Shown: piece by piece, positions 1 through 10,538 of the stretch
Layout: each line of letters starts with the position of its first letter
Numbering within the stretch: the stretch's first letter is position 1
Source: Panicum virgatum
Lineage: Eukaryota > Streptophyta > Magnoliopsida > Poales > Poaceae
Length of the DNA: 64,000 bases
Direction of reading: 5' to 3'
NCBI RefSeq assembly: GCF_016808335.1
Contig: NC_053153.1
Location: 27,762,090 to 27,826,089, forward strand
Notes under the pieces: model-generated
What the model saw: the letters and a program-made list of their open reading frames with translations, nothing else
Databases searched by the model: none
What the model was told of the DNA's origin: nothing
Program-made: the position numbers and the translations under genes

Positions 1-1897
1 CTGGTTTCTACAGGAGATTCATTAAGGACTTCTCTCGTATAGCCAGACTCTTGACAACCCTACTAGCAAAGGATGCCCTGTTCAACTTTGACGAGGAATG
101 CCTCGTGGCCTTCTACACCCTCAAGAAGGCACTCGTATCCGCACCCATCATACAACCCCCCGATTGGAAACTTCCTATCGAGATTATGTGCGATGCAAGT
201 GACTATACCGTAGGCGCAGTGCTTGGTCAATGTAGAGATAAGCAATATTATGCTATATCCTACGCAAGTAAGACATTGACCGGACCCCAACTCAACTACG
301 TCACAACGGAAAAGGAACTCCTGGCGGTGGTATTCTCCATGGATAAGTTCATATCCTACTTGGTTGGTGCAAAAGTGATTATGTATATGGACCATGCAGC
401 ACTGAAGTACCTTCTAACCAAGAAGGATGCCAAGCCATGACTTATCCGTTGGATTCTGCTCCTACAAGAATTTGATCTGGAAATAAGAGACAAGAAAGGA
501 GCAGATAATTGTGTGGCAGACCATCTCTCAAGGATGCAAGTACAAGGATCGGATCTCCCGATCAATGATTACTTGAGAGATGATACTCTCCTGAAGGTCA
601 CCTCATCTAGTCCATGATACGCAAACCTAGTGAATTTCATGGTAACTGGATATATACCTCCAGGAGAAGACTACAAGAAACTGATACACCTCAGCAGATT
701 CCATCTATGGGATGACCCATATCTATTCAAAGTCTGCGCTGATGGTTTACTCCGTCGTTGTATCCAGTTATGTGAGACCCGCAAGATTCTAGAGCGTTGT
801 CACTCCTCACCCTATGGAGGACATTACGGAGCCTTCCTAACCCATGCAAAAGTTTGGCAAAGTGGATTCTTTTGGCCAAACATGTATGGAGACGCGAAAG
901 AATTCATGCGGCGTTGCCCAAGATGTCAAAAACACGGGAATATCAATTCCCGAGATGCAATGCCACTAAAGAACAATCTTCAAGTGGATATCTTCGACGT
1001 TTGGGGAGTCGACTTCATGGGTCCTTTCCCAATGTCGGAAAAATGCGAATACATCTTGGTGGTAGTGGACTACGTGTCCAAATGGGTCGAAGCACTTCCT
1101 TTTGTTGCAGTCGATTCTAGGAGCTCCAAGAAAATGTTCCAGGAAATCATATTTCCTCGCTTTGGAGTTCCAAGAGTCGTGATCAGCAATGGAGGCTCAG
1201 ACTTCATCGACGGAACCTTCAGCAAGTGCCTTAGCGAGCAAGGAGTAGACCACCAGGTTGCAACACCATACCATCCCCAAACAAGTGGTCAGACAAAGAC
1301 ATCCAACAAGCAAATCAAGAACATCAGCAAAAGATGGTCAATGCCATGGGGAAGGGTTGGAAAAGCAAACTACCCAAGGCACTATGGGCTTATATAATGG
1401 CTTACAAAACACCGATTGGTATGACACCGTATCAACTAGTTTATGGCAAGACTTACCATTTACCAGTTGAACTCGAGTATAAGTCTCATTGGGCTATTAA
1501 GAGGTGGAATATGGACCTCCAATTAGCCGGAATCAAGCGACAAATCCAACTGGCTGAATTCGATGAATGGAGGGAGAAGACCTACCACAGCTCTAAACTT
1601 TACAAAGAGTGAACAAAAAGATGGCATGATAAGCGTATCAAGATCAAACAGTTGAAAGCGGGAGATAAGGTACTCCTTTTCAACTCCCGTGTTTGTCTGT
1701 TTGGTCATGGTAAACTTAGAAGCAAGTGGGAAGGCCCATTCTTAGTGCTGAACGCCGCTGACCATGGCGCTATAACCCTCCGGGACGATGACAGGAATGT
1801 TTTCAAGTCCAATGGCCAGATATTGAAAATATTCCTCGAGCCCAAAATTCCCGAGCTCGAAGAAGTAGATGTCTACGAGCTTTACGAGATAGAATAA
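1..1897 (+). pseudogene. Athila-like Ty3 retrotransposon pol, 3' part, decayed
   Basis: This is the end of a Ty3 polyprotein. It enters the window in the RT connection (from about 6), followed by RNase H (CDASDYTVGAVLGQ at about 190-230), the integrase HHCC zinc finger (about 800-940), the integrase core (about 980-1310) and a GPF/L-type C-terminal segment (1652-1897). The reading is broken by stops near 438 and 617, a frame change near 1340 and a stop at 1610-1612. Two of the three integrase catalytic acidic residues look replaced: Asn in ISNGGSDF where Asp is expected, and Lys in GQTKTSN where Glu is expected. RNase H and integrase style match the Athila lineage. It is dead; the 5' part lies outside the window. 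Confidence 0.88.
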
Positions 1898-2822
1898 TCA
1901 TCTATGGTCGTCGCCGTACCTAAAATGTGCCTTATCTTAGGTTAGATCTTCCTTTCCATTTCTTTCTTTTCTTTTCTGGACAAAAACACCAAAATACCCA
2001 AGAAAGGAAAGGATCAGGAGGAGCCTCCAGAAGCCCGGGACCCACACCTGACAAGGTGGGGCCGGCCGGCCTACCCCAGACCGGCCGGCCGGCCTGGCTC
2101 CAGGGCTGTTCGGCCTCATCTTTTTGTGCAACGTTCGCCGCAGTTCAAACTTCCTGATCCTGGGTGTTCGGAGCTCGAAGAGATGATCTAAACCGAAAGG
2201 CTCTCCCCTCTTCCTCAGTTCACAGCCATTAACCAGATCTCATTCCGTGTTTCCATCCTTTCTCTGAGATCACCACCATGGCCTCGCAATCCTCCCCTAA
2301 GACTCCCAAATCCGAAGCCACGGACACACCCACTCCTAAGGCACCCTCCAAGTCCAACCAAACCCGGGCTTCAACGAGCAGCGTCAGGATCCTAGAACCG
2401 GTGCAGATCGCCGCCTTCTCGCCATCGCCGCCGGCTGGCCAGGGGTACCAGCCCCAGGCTGGCCGGCCTCACCCCAAGGCCGCCTGTCTCCCGGCTCAGT
2501 GGAGAGTTTGGTCCAGGGCCCGGTGTCAAGGGCCCTCATGCGCTCCCGCACGCGCAGCCTGACACGACCTACCACAGGAGTTCTTTCCCCTAGGAAGGTT
2601 GTGATGAAGCGCACGGGGACATCGTCAGGAGGGGCACATGTTGCGCAAGTCACTGCACTTCAGATGGTGCAGCAGGACTTGTCCACGTACTCCCCGGAAT
2701 ACTCTCCCGCCAGCGTATCCCTCCACGCCATCGCGTGTCTGGGGCAAAGGTTGGCAGGGGAAAGGTACTCACTGTTGGCACTCCTTAGCCTATATGAATT
2801 ACTCCGCAAGCACAGAGACTGA
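1898..2822 (+). other. 3' non-coding flank of the left Athila-like element
   Basis: About 0.9 kb follow the pol stop and precede the LTR of the opposing element. A 94-codon Ser/Pro/Thr-rich ORF at 2278-2562 (starting MASQSSPKTPK) has no domain I recognise and may be low-complexity chance coding. Two of the GGCCGGCC palindrome clusters lie here. No LTR boundary of this element was found. Confidence 0.5.
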
Positions 2823-4100
2823 TGTAGCTTTCACCAGGGAGTATACCTGGGATATCGAACCCAAGGAACGGTAAAGCTTCGACCAAGCCTAGAATTATTC
2901 AGCCGGATCCACCAGGGGAAGAGAGGTAAGTGGGTAGAGGGTCCTCATTACCCAGAGGACTTGCAACTAATCTATCTTGATCTGCTTCGGCGGCTGGAAG
3001 AGGAAGAACTTCAGAAAGGGGTAAGAGGGGAGTCCAACGGCAACCTACACTATTAGTATGAAAACACCCGAACGTGGTGGACTATGAAGGACGGACAGGG
3101 CTGTCACCACCTGCTGCCTACCACAATGGTTCCGTGGGGTGGAACACAACCCAAGGTAACTATCAAAGTCTAGGCACCACGCCTAACACTATCGAGTTAC
3201 GTACTCCTGCCTCCTGGCAAGACAGAAAGCACTCTCAGATAAGTAGAACTTGCTACTTACGCAGACTAGGGATCCCGCAGATCAATGACAGAAAGTAAAC
3301 AAGTAACTGAAGTAAAGAGAAAGACTAGCGAGATACCGACGAGAGACGAGGAACTTCACTCCGAAGATATTCCATTCCTCCGAGGTGGCTTACAAAGTGG
3401 AGGAAGGCTGAGAGAACTCAGCACCGCTCCTTTACCTTGACTTTCGCCAAGACTCTCACCTCACACTCCCTATTCTACTAAGTGGGACTACATCTTGGAC
3501 TCTTCTCTTCTCCAAATGGTGTGTGTTGCAATTGAGGGATGAGGGTCCTATTTATAGCACTCCAAGGTCGGTATTTGGCCGGTAAAGCAGGTAGCATCGG
3601 TGGAAAGCAGTTGTAGTCAGTGTGCTTAACTTCCACGCCAAAGCTGAGGCTGAGGGGATGCAAAGTGGGGCCAGCCGGCCTCCCCTAGGCCGGCCGGCCT
3701 GGGATTTCCTCTGTTTGCAACCGCCCTTCTCGTGGACGCTCCTGATCTCCTCCAAGTGTTGGTGTGGGTTGCGTCGATTTGAAGCTGAAAATTGTAGGCC
3801 GGCCGGCCTACCCTAGGCTGGCCGGCCTGGGTCTGGCACATCTCGGCCTCCCGTTTCACCAACATCTTGATCCACATGTGTATGAAGTTCATAGTGGTGT
3901 TCCGGCCCAAAGGATTTCGGTAAGTGTTGCAGGTGGGTCTTTTAATCCATGTGCTAGGCCTTTCGGTCCATTTGATCAAACCAACTTGCAATCCTTGGTT
4001 TAGAGGCTTTGTACACATGTCTCTTCACTCCTGTACTGAAGACAGGGCACACATAGTGGAGGTGCTAGGCTGGCCGGCCTAGGTGAGGCCAGCCGGCCTG
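2061..4100. repeat. Dispersed GGCCGGCC inverted-repeat motif, five copies
   Basis: Five imperfect inverted repeats of about 33-41 bp share the plan GGCCGGCC, a spacer such as TACCCTAG, then GGCCGGCC and TGG. They lie at about 2061-2094, 2430-2470, 3669-3701, 3796-3830 and 4066-4100. The first two are in the left element; the other three are inside the LTR of the opposing one. The sequence between copies is not itself repeated. Confidence 0.75.
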
Positions 4101-4269
4101 GGTTTTCTCCCATTTGGGCCAAATTTCGTACATGTTGTTCCTACATTCAAATACTCACCAAAACTTGTGGAACTCATTAATATAAGTGAATTTGGCATAA
4201 ATATGACCTTTGTTTCATGAAATCGGGTGGAGCGTTGGCGGCGAAAATCACCGATATCGACCGCTAACA
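2823..4269 (-). repeat. 3' LTR of the minus-strand Athila-like element
   Basis: In element orientation the LTR starts TGTTAGCGG at 4269, directly after a purine tract, and ends in TACA at 2823, so it has TG/CA ends and is about 1.45 kb. It carries a good TATA box on the same strand. Position and orientation fit the pol remnant at 5640-6563. The left boundary is inferred from the terminal dinucleotides only, because the 5' LTR is not in the window. Confidence 0.6.
3548..3557 (-). promoter_or_regulatory. TATA box in Athila-like LTR
   Basis: The minus strand reads CTATAAATAG, a near-consensus plant TATA box about 715 bp into the LTR. It probably marks the U3/R promoter. Confidence 0.55.
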
Positions 4270-4282
4270 CACCCCCACAGCC
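4270..4282 (-). other. Polypurine tract of the minus-strand Athila-like element
   Basis: The minus strand reads GGCTGTGGGGGTG immediately before the LTR start TGTTAGC. It would prime plus-strand DNA synthesis. It follows a TTGCTCGGGGCGAGCAA palindrome at about 4289-4305. Confidence 0.6.
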
Positions 4283-5639
4283 AGACTTTGCTCGCCCCGA
4301 GCAATAAGGTCGAAAAAGAGCGAAGCCTGGTTTCATGAACTCAAAGAATGCATAAGATTTATTCCTAAACTTTTCTCATACCTTGGATTCTGGGTGGCTA
4401 ACACCTTCGCCTTCGAATATTGATCCCCAGAACAACTCGATGGAGAACATGATTCACTTCCTTTTCTCTGTACTTGGAGGTTTTTGCAAGATTTTCAAAA
4501 CAGGAGGCATGCTCTTATCTCTTTCAACTCACTCTTAGTCTCTCATTTTGTGTTTGAACCTCACTAGGGTCTTTAGAGAAAACATCTCCTACGTTTAAAA
4601 GGCTTTTGTGTGGCTCAGGGTAGGGATAAACTTGCATATCTTTCTCATTTATTTTGCGAGATCAAAGATCTTGCCTTTGAGAAATCATGTCATCTTTAGA
4701 ACTTGGTCATGTGCATGTGTGTGTGAGGAATGAATGTCCCTTTGAGTGGTGTTAACTTTGGCTTCTCCATCTTTCCCCTTTGTCCTCTTTTTTTTTTGCT
4801 CGAGTAAGATTGTTGCTCACTCTTTCCCTTTTTTCAGGGAGATGGAGAGCTTTTGGTAAACCACTTTTGATGGAATTTATTAATAAACATGCATAGTGGA
4901 TGACCAAAGTACTCGATGATCATGACATTTCTCGAAAGGCAATGATGTTTGATCAAGCTCAAAATGTCAAAAGATAGCTATGTGGGTTCAATTCTATTCA
5001 TTTATGGCTCTGCATAGGACTTTGTATGGTTAGAAGTGAATGAGAGTTGCCTCTCTTTTTTTAGCTTTTTAAAGAAAAACTCTAAGACTTCGAATTAGAA
5101 AGAACATGTCTCTTATTTTATTATATCATGAGGGTCAATAAACAAAAGTTCAAGTGATCCTATCATGTAATAAGTTCCAAAGGTAACGAGTACTCGCATA
5201 AGAAATAAAACTTAGGCACCTTTGGAAGTCATGTGTGAATTCATCTCTTCCATGAGTTTCATTCAAATTTTAATTTTATTTCATTTAGTACTAATTTGAA
5301 TGAAAATAAGAAAGGAAAAGGAAGATGGGGTTGCAAACCTCCGTGACAAGTTGCCGTGTCGATGTTTTGGTTAGGCACGGGTCTACTTTGGCTACCTGAT
5401 CTTGATTTGCATCAAATTTTGCTCAACTTTGCCAAGAAGTCCATCTCAGTGTTGTTCATGATGTTCATCTGTGCACTTGATGAAAATATTAGAATAGGGG
5501 GGGGTTGGTTGGTGCACAAATGTGCACCAACCAACTAAAGCACAAGCATGAAGCTTTTATTTCATTTAGTTTTTTTTTCAAACATAACTGGGCGCTACTG
5601 AAACAATACTTGAGAAATAAACTTGCACCCATTATCCTA
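4283..5639 (-). other. 3' untranslated region of the minus-strand Athila-like element
   Basis: This is 1.36 kb of AT-rich DNA between the polypurine tract and the end of pol, with no supported ORF on either strand. A long non-coding 3' region is usual in the Athila/Tat group. It holds the perfect palindrome listed separately. Confidence 0.5.
5504..5535. repeat. Perfect 32-bp palindrome
   Basis: Two 15-bp arms (GTTGGTTGGTGCACA and its exact reverse complement) are separated by AA. It could form a cruciform or RNA hairpin. It lies in the 3' untranslated region of the minus-strand Athila-like element. Confidence 0.85.
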
Positions 5640-6563
5640 GACTAGGGTAAGGCACATTTAAGGTCTGGCGATGACCATAGACGGGGGCTCTAGCTCGGAT
5701 AACTCGTAGACGTCTATTTCTTTGAGTTCCGGTAGATCGGGCTCGAGGAATATTTTCAATATTCCCGTCATTGTCCTGGAGGATTCACTAGACAAGGCCC
5801 TTTCCACTTACTTATAAGCTTACCAAGACCAAAGAAATGAAGATGGGAATTAAAGAGTAGTACCTTATTTCCCAACTTGAAATGCTTGATCTCGATCCGT
5901 ATATCGTATCATCTTTTCATCCGCTCCTTGTAAAACTTAGAGCTGTGGTAGGCCTTCTTCCTCCATTCATCCAATTCAGCCTATTGGATTTGGCATTTAA
6001 CCTTGGTTGATTGGAGATCTATTTTTCACCTCTTAATTGCCCCGTGGGATCTGGACTCAAAGTCAACTAGTATATGGCAAGTTTTGCCATAAATCAGCTG
6101 GTACGGTGTTTTTCCTATCGGCGTCTTGAAGGCTGTTCAATGAGCCCATAGTGCCTCGGGTATCATGCTATTCCATCCTTTCCCCATGGCATTCGCTATC
6201 TTCTGCAGAATGTTTCTGATCTTCTTGTTAGATGTTTCTGCCTAGCCATTGGTATAAGGATGGTATGGAGTAGTAGCCCGATGGTTTTACTCTCAATTCG
6301 CTGAGACACTTCCTGTAGGTCTTGTCTTGTGAAGTGTGAGCCTTCACTACCAAACATGACTCTTGGAAATTCAAAGCAACGAAATGTGATTTCCTGAATC
6401 ATCTTCTTTGAATTCTTCGAGTCGGGCGCAACATAGGAAGTGCTTCATCCATTTGAACAAATAGTCCATGGCCTCCAAGATGCACTTGCTCTGACATATG
6501 GAAAGACTCACAAAGTGAACTCCCCATATGTCGATTACTTCCAACTAAAGGTTGCTCTTCAGT
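5640..6563 (-). pseudogene. Athila-like integrase C-terminal part, decayed
   Basis: Read on the minus strand, this is clearly related to the + strand copy at about 1130-1930, including the shared pol end and the following ATGTGCCTTA segment at 5648-5657. A 68-codon remnant at 6196-6402 covers the integrase core around the second catalytic position (RVMFGSEGSHF). There Asp is again missing, and many stops are present. Pol is cut at 6563 by the Tekay-type insertion and continues at 18547. Confidence 0.8.
6559..6563. repeat. Target-site duplication TCAGT, left copy
   Basis: This 5-bp sequence adjoins the first base of the Tekay-type element and is repeated exactly at 18547-18551. Confidence 0.95.
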
Positions 6564-8042
6564 TGTAACACCCTAATTTTAAATTTCAGTATTTATTAAT
6601 AAATTAATTGGCTTTAGTTAAATTTTCTAAGGTTTATTGTGTTTAGTTGGCATTTAATCTAATTTTTGTTCCTTAATTAATTAAAATTTATCATAGGTTT
6701 AAATTTTTGTTGCATTCATGCTGGTGCATAATTTTATTTGAGTGTGGTTTGAATTCAAATTCAAATTTGAATTCAAATTTTGTTTGAATTAGACTTAGAA
6801 AAGAAATAGAAATTAGAAAGGAAAACCCAAACCCTCAAACCCAGCCCAGCAAACACCAGCCCGGCCCACTTACCTTTTCCCCTTTTTCCCCTCCCTGGCC
6901 CAGTGCACCGGCCGGCCCAGACTTCCTCTCCCACCCGTGCGCGGCCCAGCTCTCCACTCGGCCCAGCCGAGCCCCGCAACGGCCCGCGCGCCCCTCCCGC
7001 TCGGCCCGATCCGCCTCGCGCTCCCGCGTCGCCCGCTGCCTCCGCTGACAGCCCGGCCCCGCCCGTCAGGACCTCCTCCCTCCTTCCCTTCCCGGCTCCA
7101 GGCAACCGTGCCCGAAACGGCCGGCGAGATCGCCGGGATCCTAATCCCGCGGCGCCCCGCCGCAATCCCCGCCCGGCCTCCTTTAAACACCCAGGCCGCA
7201 CCCCCCCCTCCACCCTATCCTCCCTAGAGCGCCGCCTTCCCCCTCGCTCCGCACCACTCCGCCGCGCTGAGTCCCCTGCGCCGCCGCGTTCTCGCTGCTC
7301 CGCCGCGCCCCAGCCCCAGCGGAGCCGCGCAAAACCTTCGCCCCTCGTCCAGGAAGTTCTCCAAGCCTTCTGCCCGACCCCGGACCCTCGCCAGCGCCGG
7401 AATCGCGTACGACGTCGCCGCCACCGGTAATCACCTCCGCCCCTCAATTCCTCGCCGCCGTTGGCGTTCCTACCCGCCTGACCCCTCCGCTGGCTTCACA
7501 GCACGCGCGCACGACGACCCGCGGGACCAAGGCGACCGGAACTGCACTCCTACGCCCGCGCCACGACCCCCGCACTCATCCCGCCGCCGAGCTTCGCCGG
7601 CGACCTCCTTCCGCGTCACGACCCGCCGCCTCCAAGCTCGGTGAGCCTCTCCAGCTACTCACCATGCTTTTGCGCCAGTTATTTTAGCCGTATAGCATCC
7701 CCAGTGGCCGCACGAGCTTGCGCCGGCGAGGTCTCGCCGCGCCGAGCCGCTCCCACCGTCGCGCGGCCACGTCTGGTCCCCATCTCACCTCGCAGACCTC
7801 ACCAGTGGCCTACGCGTGCCGCATAGGTGCTTCTAGGCCCCGGACCCGCTCGAATCCGTCCCGGGAAGGCCGAGACCGGTCTTCTCCGGCGCAGCGCCGC
7901 CGCGGGAGCAGAGCTCCGGCGACCCAGCGCCGCCGCCCGCGCCCCTTCGCCCGTGGCCGCCAGATCTAGAATCAGCGGCCCAGATTAGAACGTGATCAGA
8001 TCCAATCTACTCCGCCAGATCCGAATCCTACGGCCCAAAATC

Positions 8043-8069
8043 AAAGATACCGGTTCGGCCGGTATCTTT
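8043..8069 (+). repeat. Perfect hairpin in the LTR
   Basis: An 11-bp stem AAAGATACCGG with a TTCGG loop is followed by its exact complement. The same hairpin occurs at 16622-16648 in the 3' LTR. If it lies in the transcript it would form a stable leader hairpin. Confidence 0.85.
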
Positions 8070-8514
8070 TGCTAAAGAGCCCTCAGTCTTCTGGGGAATT
8101 AACCCGCAGCCCTCCGCCTTTGAGAAATAATTGCAGTTAAGCCCAAATTTTTGCTCGGACCCCCCTGACCTTTTTAGTTTTAGCACCCGCAGTCCAGTTA
8201 AGGTTGTTTTGCGCGTTAGCCCCTGGATCTTTTCAGTATTTATGTTTAGGCCCTCGGTTTTAGCAGAAAAGCCCCTGAAACTCCAGTTTTCTTACAAATA
8301 AGCCCCTAGAACTTGTTTTAGGCCTAGTTTATGCGTTTTAGCTCCGTTTTTAGCGTTCTTTATATCCACGCGATCGTTGTAACGCGTAGAATAGTTCTAG
8401 AGTAGTTTTGTGCACTGTTTTTATGTATTGTTGTACTGTTTCTTAGTAGTTTTTGTTAATGTTTGCTTGTATGCTTATTATTGTGCTTTGTTTTGGCCAT
8501 GTGTTCGTGAGTAG

Positions 8515-9710
8515 ACGTTGATCCTTCTGAGGAGCCCCAGTACCAGTACCCGGAGCAGCCGTCTTCCGAGCACTTTGAGCAGCAGCCAGAGCAGTACGAG
8601 GAAGGCAAGTATAACATGAACAACCTATCATCTTTAAATACAATTTCATACTGCATTTTAATACTGTATACCTTTAAGGATTTCCTAGCCAGTTTATATC
8701 CTTTAAATATACCTTTGGGTTGCATTTTGGTTAGTTGTGCTAGGTTGCTGCGCTATAACACACTCTGGTCCTTTTTAATTAATTTGATTAATGGTATACT
8801 TGAACTTAATTCTGAGAGTGGCACTCTGTGTGGCTTGAGTGGCTCACTTCTCGTTAAAATTGGCTTTTGTTAGAAACATGGTTTAGGGGGCCAGCACGGT
8901 GCTTACTGCCTGGTTGGCCACTCTCCATAAGGACCGGTTCATAGAGCGACAACCTGGGACAACAGCGCTACCACAAGGCTAGAATGGGATAGACTTGGCG
9001 TAATAACTAGATCTTTTTGGTTTGGAGTAACTTACCTGCGGGGCAAGAGTAGTAAGCTTCAATGGTCCCTGCTCCTCCGGCTTGGTCTGTGCTTGGATTG
9101 CGCTCCTGTGCTTGTACCCCCGGAGGTGGGCCCCATCGTCGCCGACCTATCTCTCGCGGTTACGCCTTACCAACGAGATTCTTTTTAAAGGCCTCGTAGT
9201 GAGTCGCTGGCCATCTCACCTAAGGAAGTGTGATGAACAACTGGCGTAGCTCACGACTTGTGGGTAAAGATGTGCAACCTCTGCAGAGTGTAAAACTGGT
9301 ATACTAGCCGTGCTCACGGTTATGAGCGGCCCAGATCCTCCTTTTGATTAGTGAAGTTATCTCCTTCCGACGAGGGAGGTGCTTCTCGGGGTTTACCTTG
9401 GTGGCTTGGTTTTGGTTTGGTTCTCAGTAGTAGTATAATTAATTCTGATTAATTACTATGTAACTGGGTCAATGGTAATTCATCAACTAGTAGTAAATAG
9501 CTTTAATAAAATTTGGCCAACACTTAAAAGCTAATGCAGTTGAGTCAGCCAGCCTAGAGCCTCATAGTTTGTGTTATACTTGTTGAGTACAAGTTGTGTA
9601 CTCACTCTTGCCTCTTCTCTACTTTTTCCTCTTGGCTACGCTACTGCTGCTCAGTTCCTGCCGACTCGAGGGAGTTCGTCCAGCGCTACCAGGACTACGA
9701 GGACTTCTAG
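8515..9710 (+). other. Coding-like exon pair inside the 5' LTR
   Basis: Segment A (8515-8604) encodes an acidic, Gln/Glu/Tyr-rich peptide (DVDPSEEPQYQYPEQP onward) and sits between an AG at 8513-8514 and GCAAGT at 8605. Segment B (9655-9710) follows CTGCTGCTCAG and encodes PADSREFVQRYQDYEDF then TAG. Removing 8605-9654 as a GC-AG intron keeps one frame through both segments. The exact counterpart is at 17094-17183 and 18234-18289. No start codon or upstream exon could be fixed. It could be a small LTR-encoded ORF, captured host exons, or chance. Confidence 0.45.
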
Positions 9711-9970
9711 GTGCTTCGTCTCCCAGTCGACGTCCCTGTGGCGCCCTGCTTCGGCTTCAGAGAGCTTTATCGTATATTGTACTTCGCTTCCGCTGTATCA
9801 GACATTTTGTCATTATTGTAATAAATAACATTCGTATTTCGATTTATTATGTCTTATTCGTGATATGTGCTATGATATACTGTTCATTCTGTTGTATGTA
9901 CGTGTGACTTGATCCTGGCACGTATATGATTGCTCGGTTTATGTTCTTTTATAAACCGGGTGTTACAGAG

Positions 9971-9982
9971 TGGTATCAGAGC
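9971..9982 (+). other. Primer binding site, initiator tRNA-Met
   Basis: TGGTATCAGAGC lies three bases after the LTR end and is complementary to the 3' end of plant initiator tRNA-Met. Confidence 0.93.
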
Positions 9983-10538
9983 CATATCGACTGTAGGACG
10001 AAGCCTAGATAGAACTGGTCGAGTTTTAGGACTTCTTCTCACCAATCCTTGCCTGCTGAAACTATTTTACTATTATACCCCTTGACTTCTTTGACTTTTT
10101 ACCCTTCTTGCCTTGATTTCTCTCTCTGAAGAATAGTTTCGTAGATTTTGGCCTGAATCAGTCATCTGACCACCATGAGTTAGCTAGGTGACCTATTTAA
10201 TAATAATACGATAGCACGTTCTGCGACGCGTTGTGTTAGTCGAGTCTTTTGCTAAACTCGGCTAAATCGTGAAAATTGTCTGCTTGTTATTATGCTACAT
10301 GTTTGATTTGGATTTTTGACTGATTGCATAGTTTAGTAGTTTAAATTTGTTTAAAGAAAATCACTCAGATGTTAAAGTTAACTAATTAATAAAATGAGTT
10401 AGATCGTTGGGGGTAAAACAGTCAACTCTATCCTGTCTACTTTATCATGGCTGAGTCTTTTTCCGCTAAAGAGTTATCATATCCATCTGAGTTTATTCCT
10501 ACAATATCCTTACTCGTGAAATCTTTTGTTCCAATCAG

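Larger units (their letters stand above)
6564..9967 (+). repeat. 5' LTR of the Tekay-type element, 3404 bp
   Basis: It begins TGTAACACC and ends GGTGTTACA, a 9-bp terminal inverted repeat. The first 340 bp are AT-rich, with a GAATTC/AAATTT palindromic block near 6751-6781. About 1.1 kb of very GC-rich DNA (6880-8000) follows, then T-rich DNA. Differences from the 3' LTR: G at 9159 (A at 17738), G at 8153 (A at 16732), and eight rather than nine C from 7201. The long ORFs in the GC-rich part are compositional. Confidence 0.95.

Noticed and set aside
2278..2562. Ser/Pro/Thr-rich ORF that might be a gag start
   Set aside because: No gag core follows and no primer site or LTR precedes it; low complexity only.
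6773..7447. Long overlapping ORFs on both strands in the GC-rich part of the Tekay LTR (repeated at 15351-16026)
   Set aside because: They occur in several frames at once, consist of Ala/Arg/Gly/Pro-rich sequence, and are shifted in frame by the C-run difference between the two LTRs. GC composition explains them.
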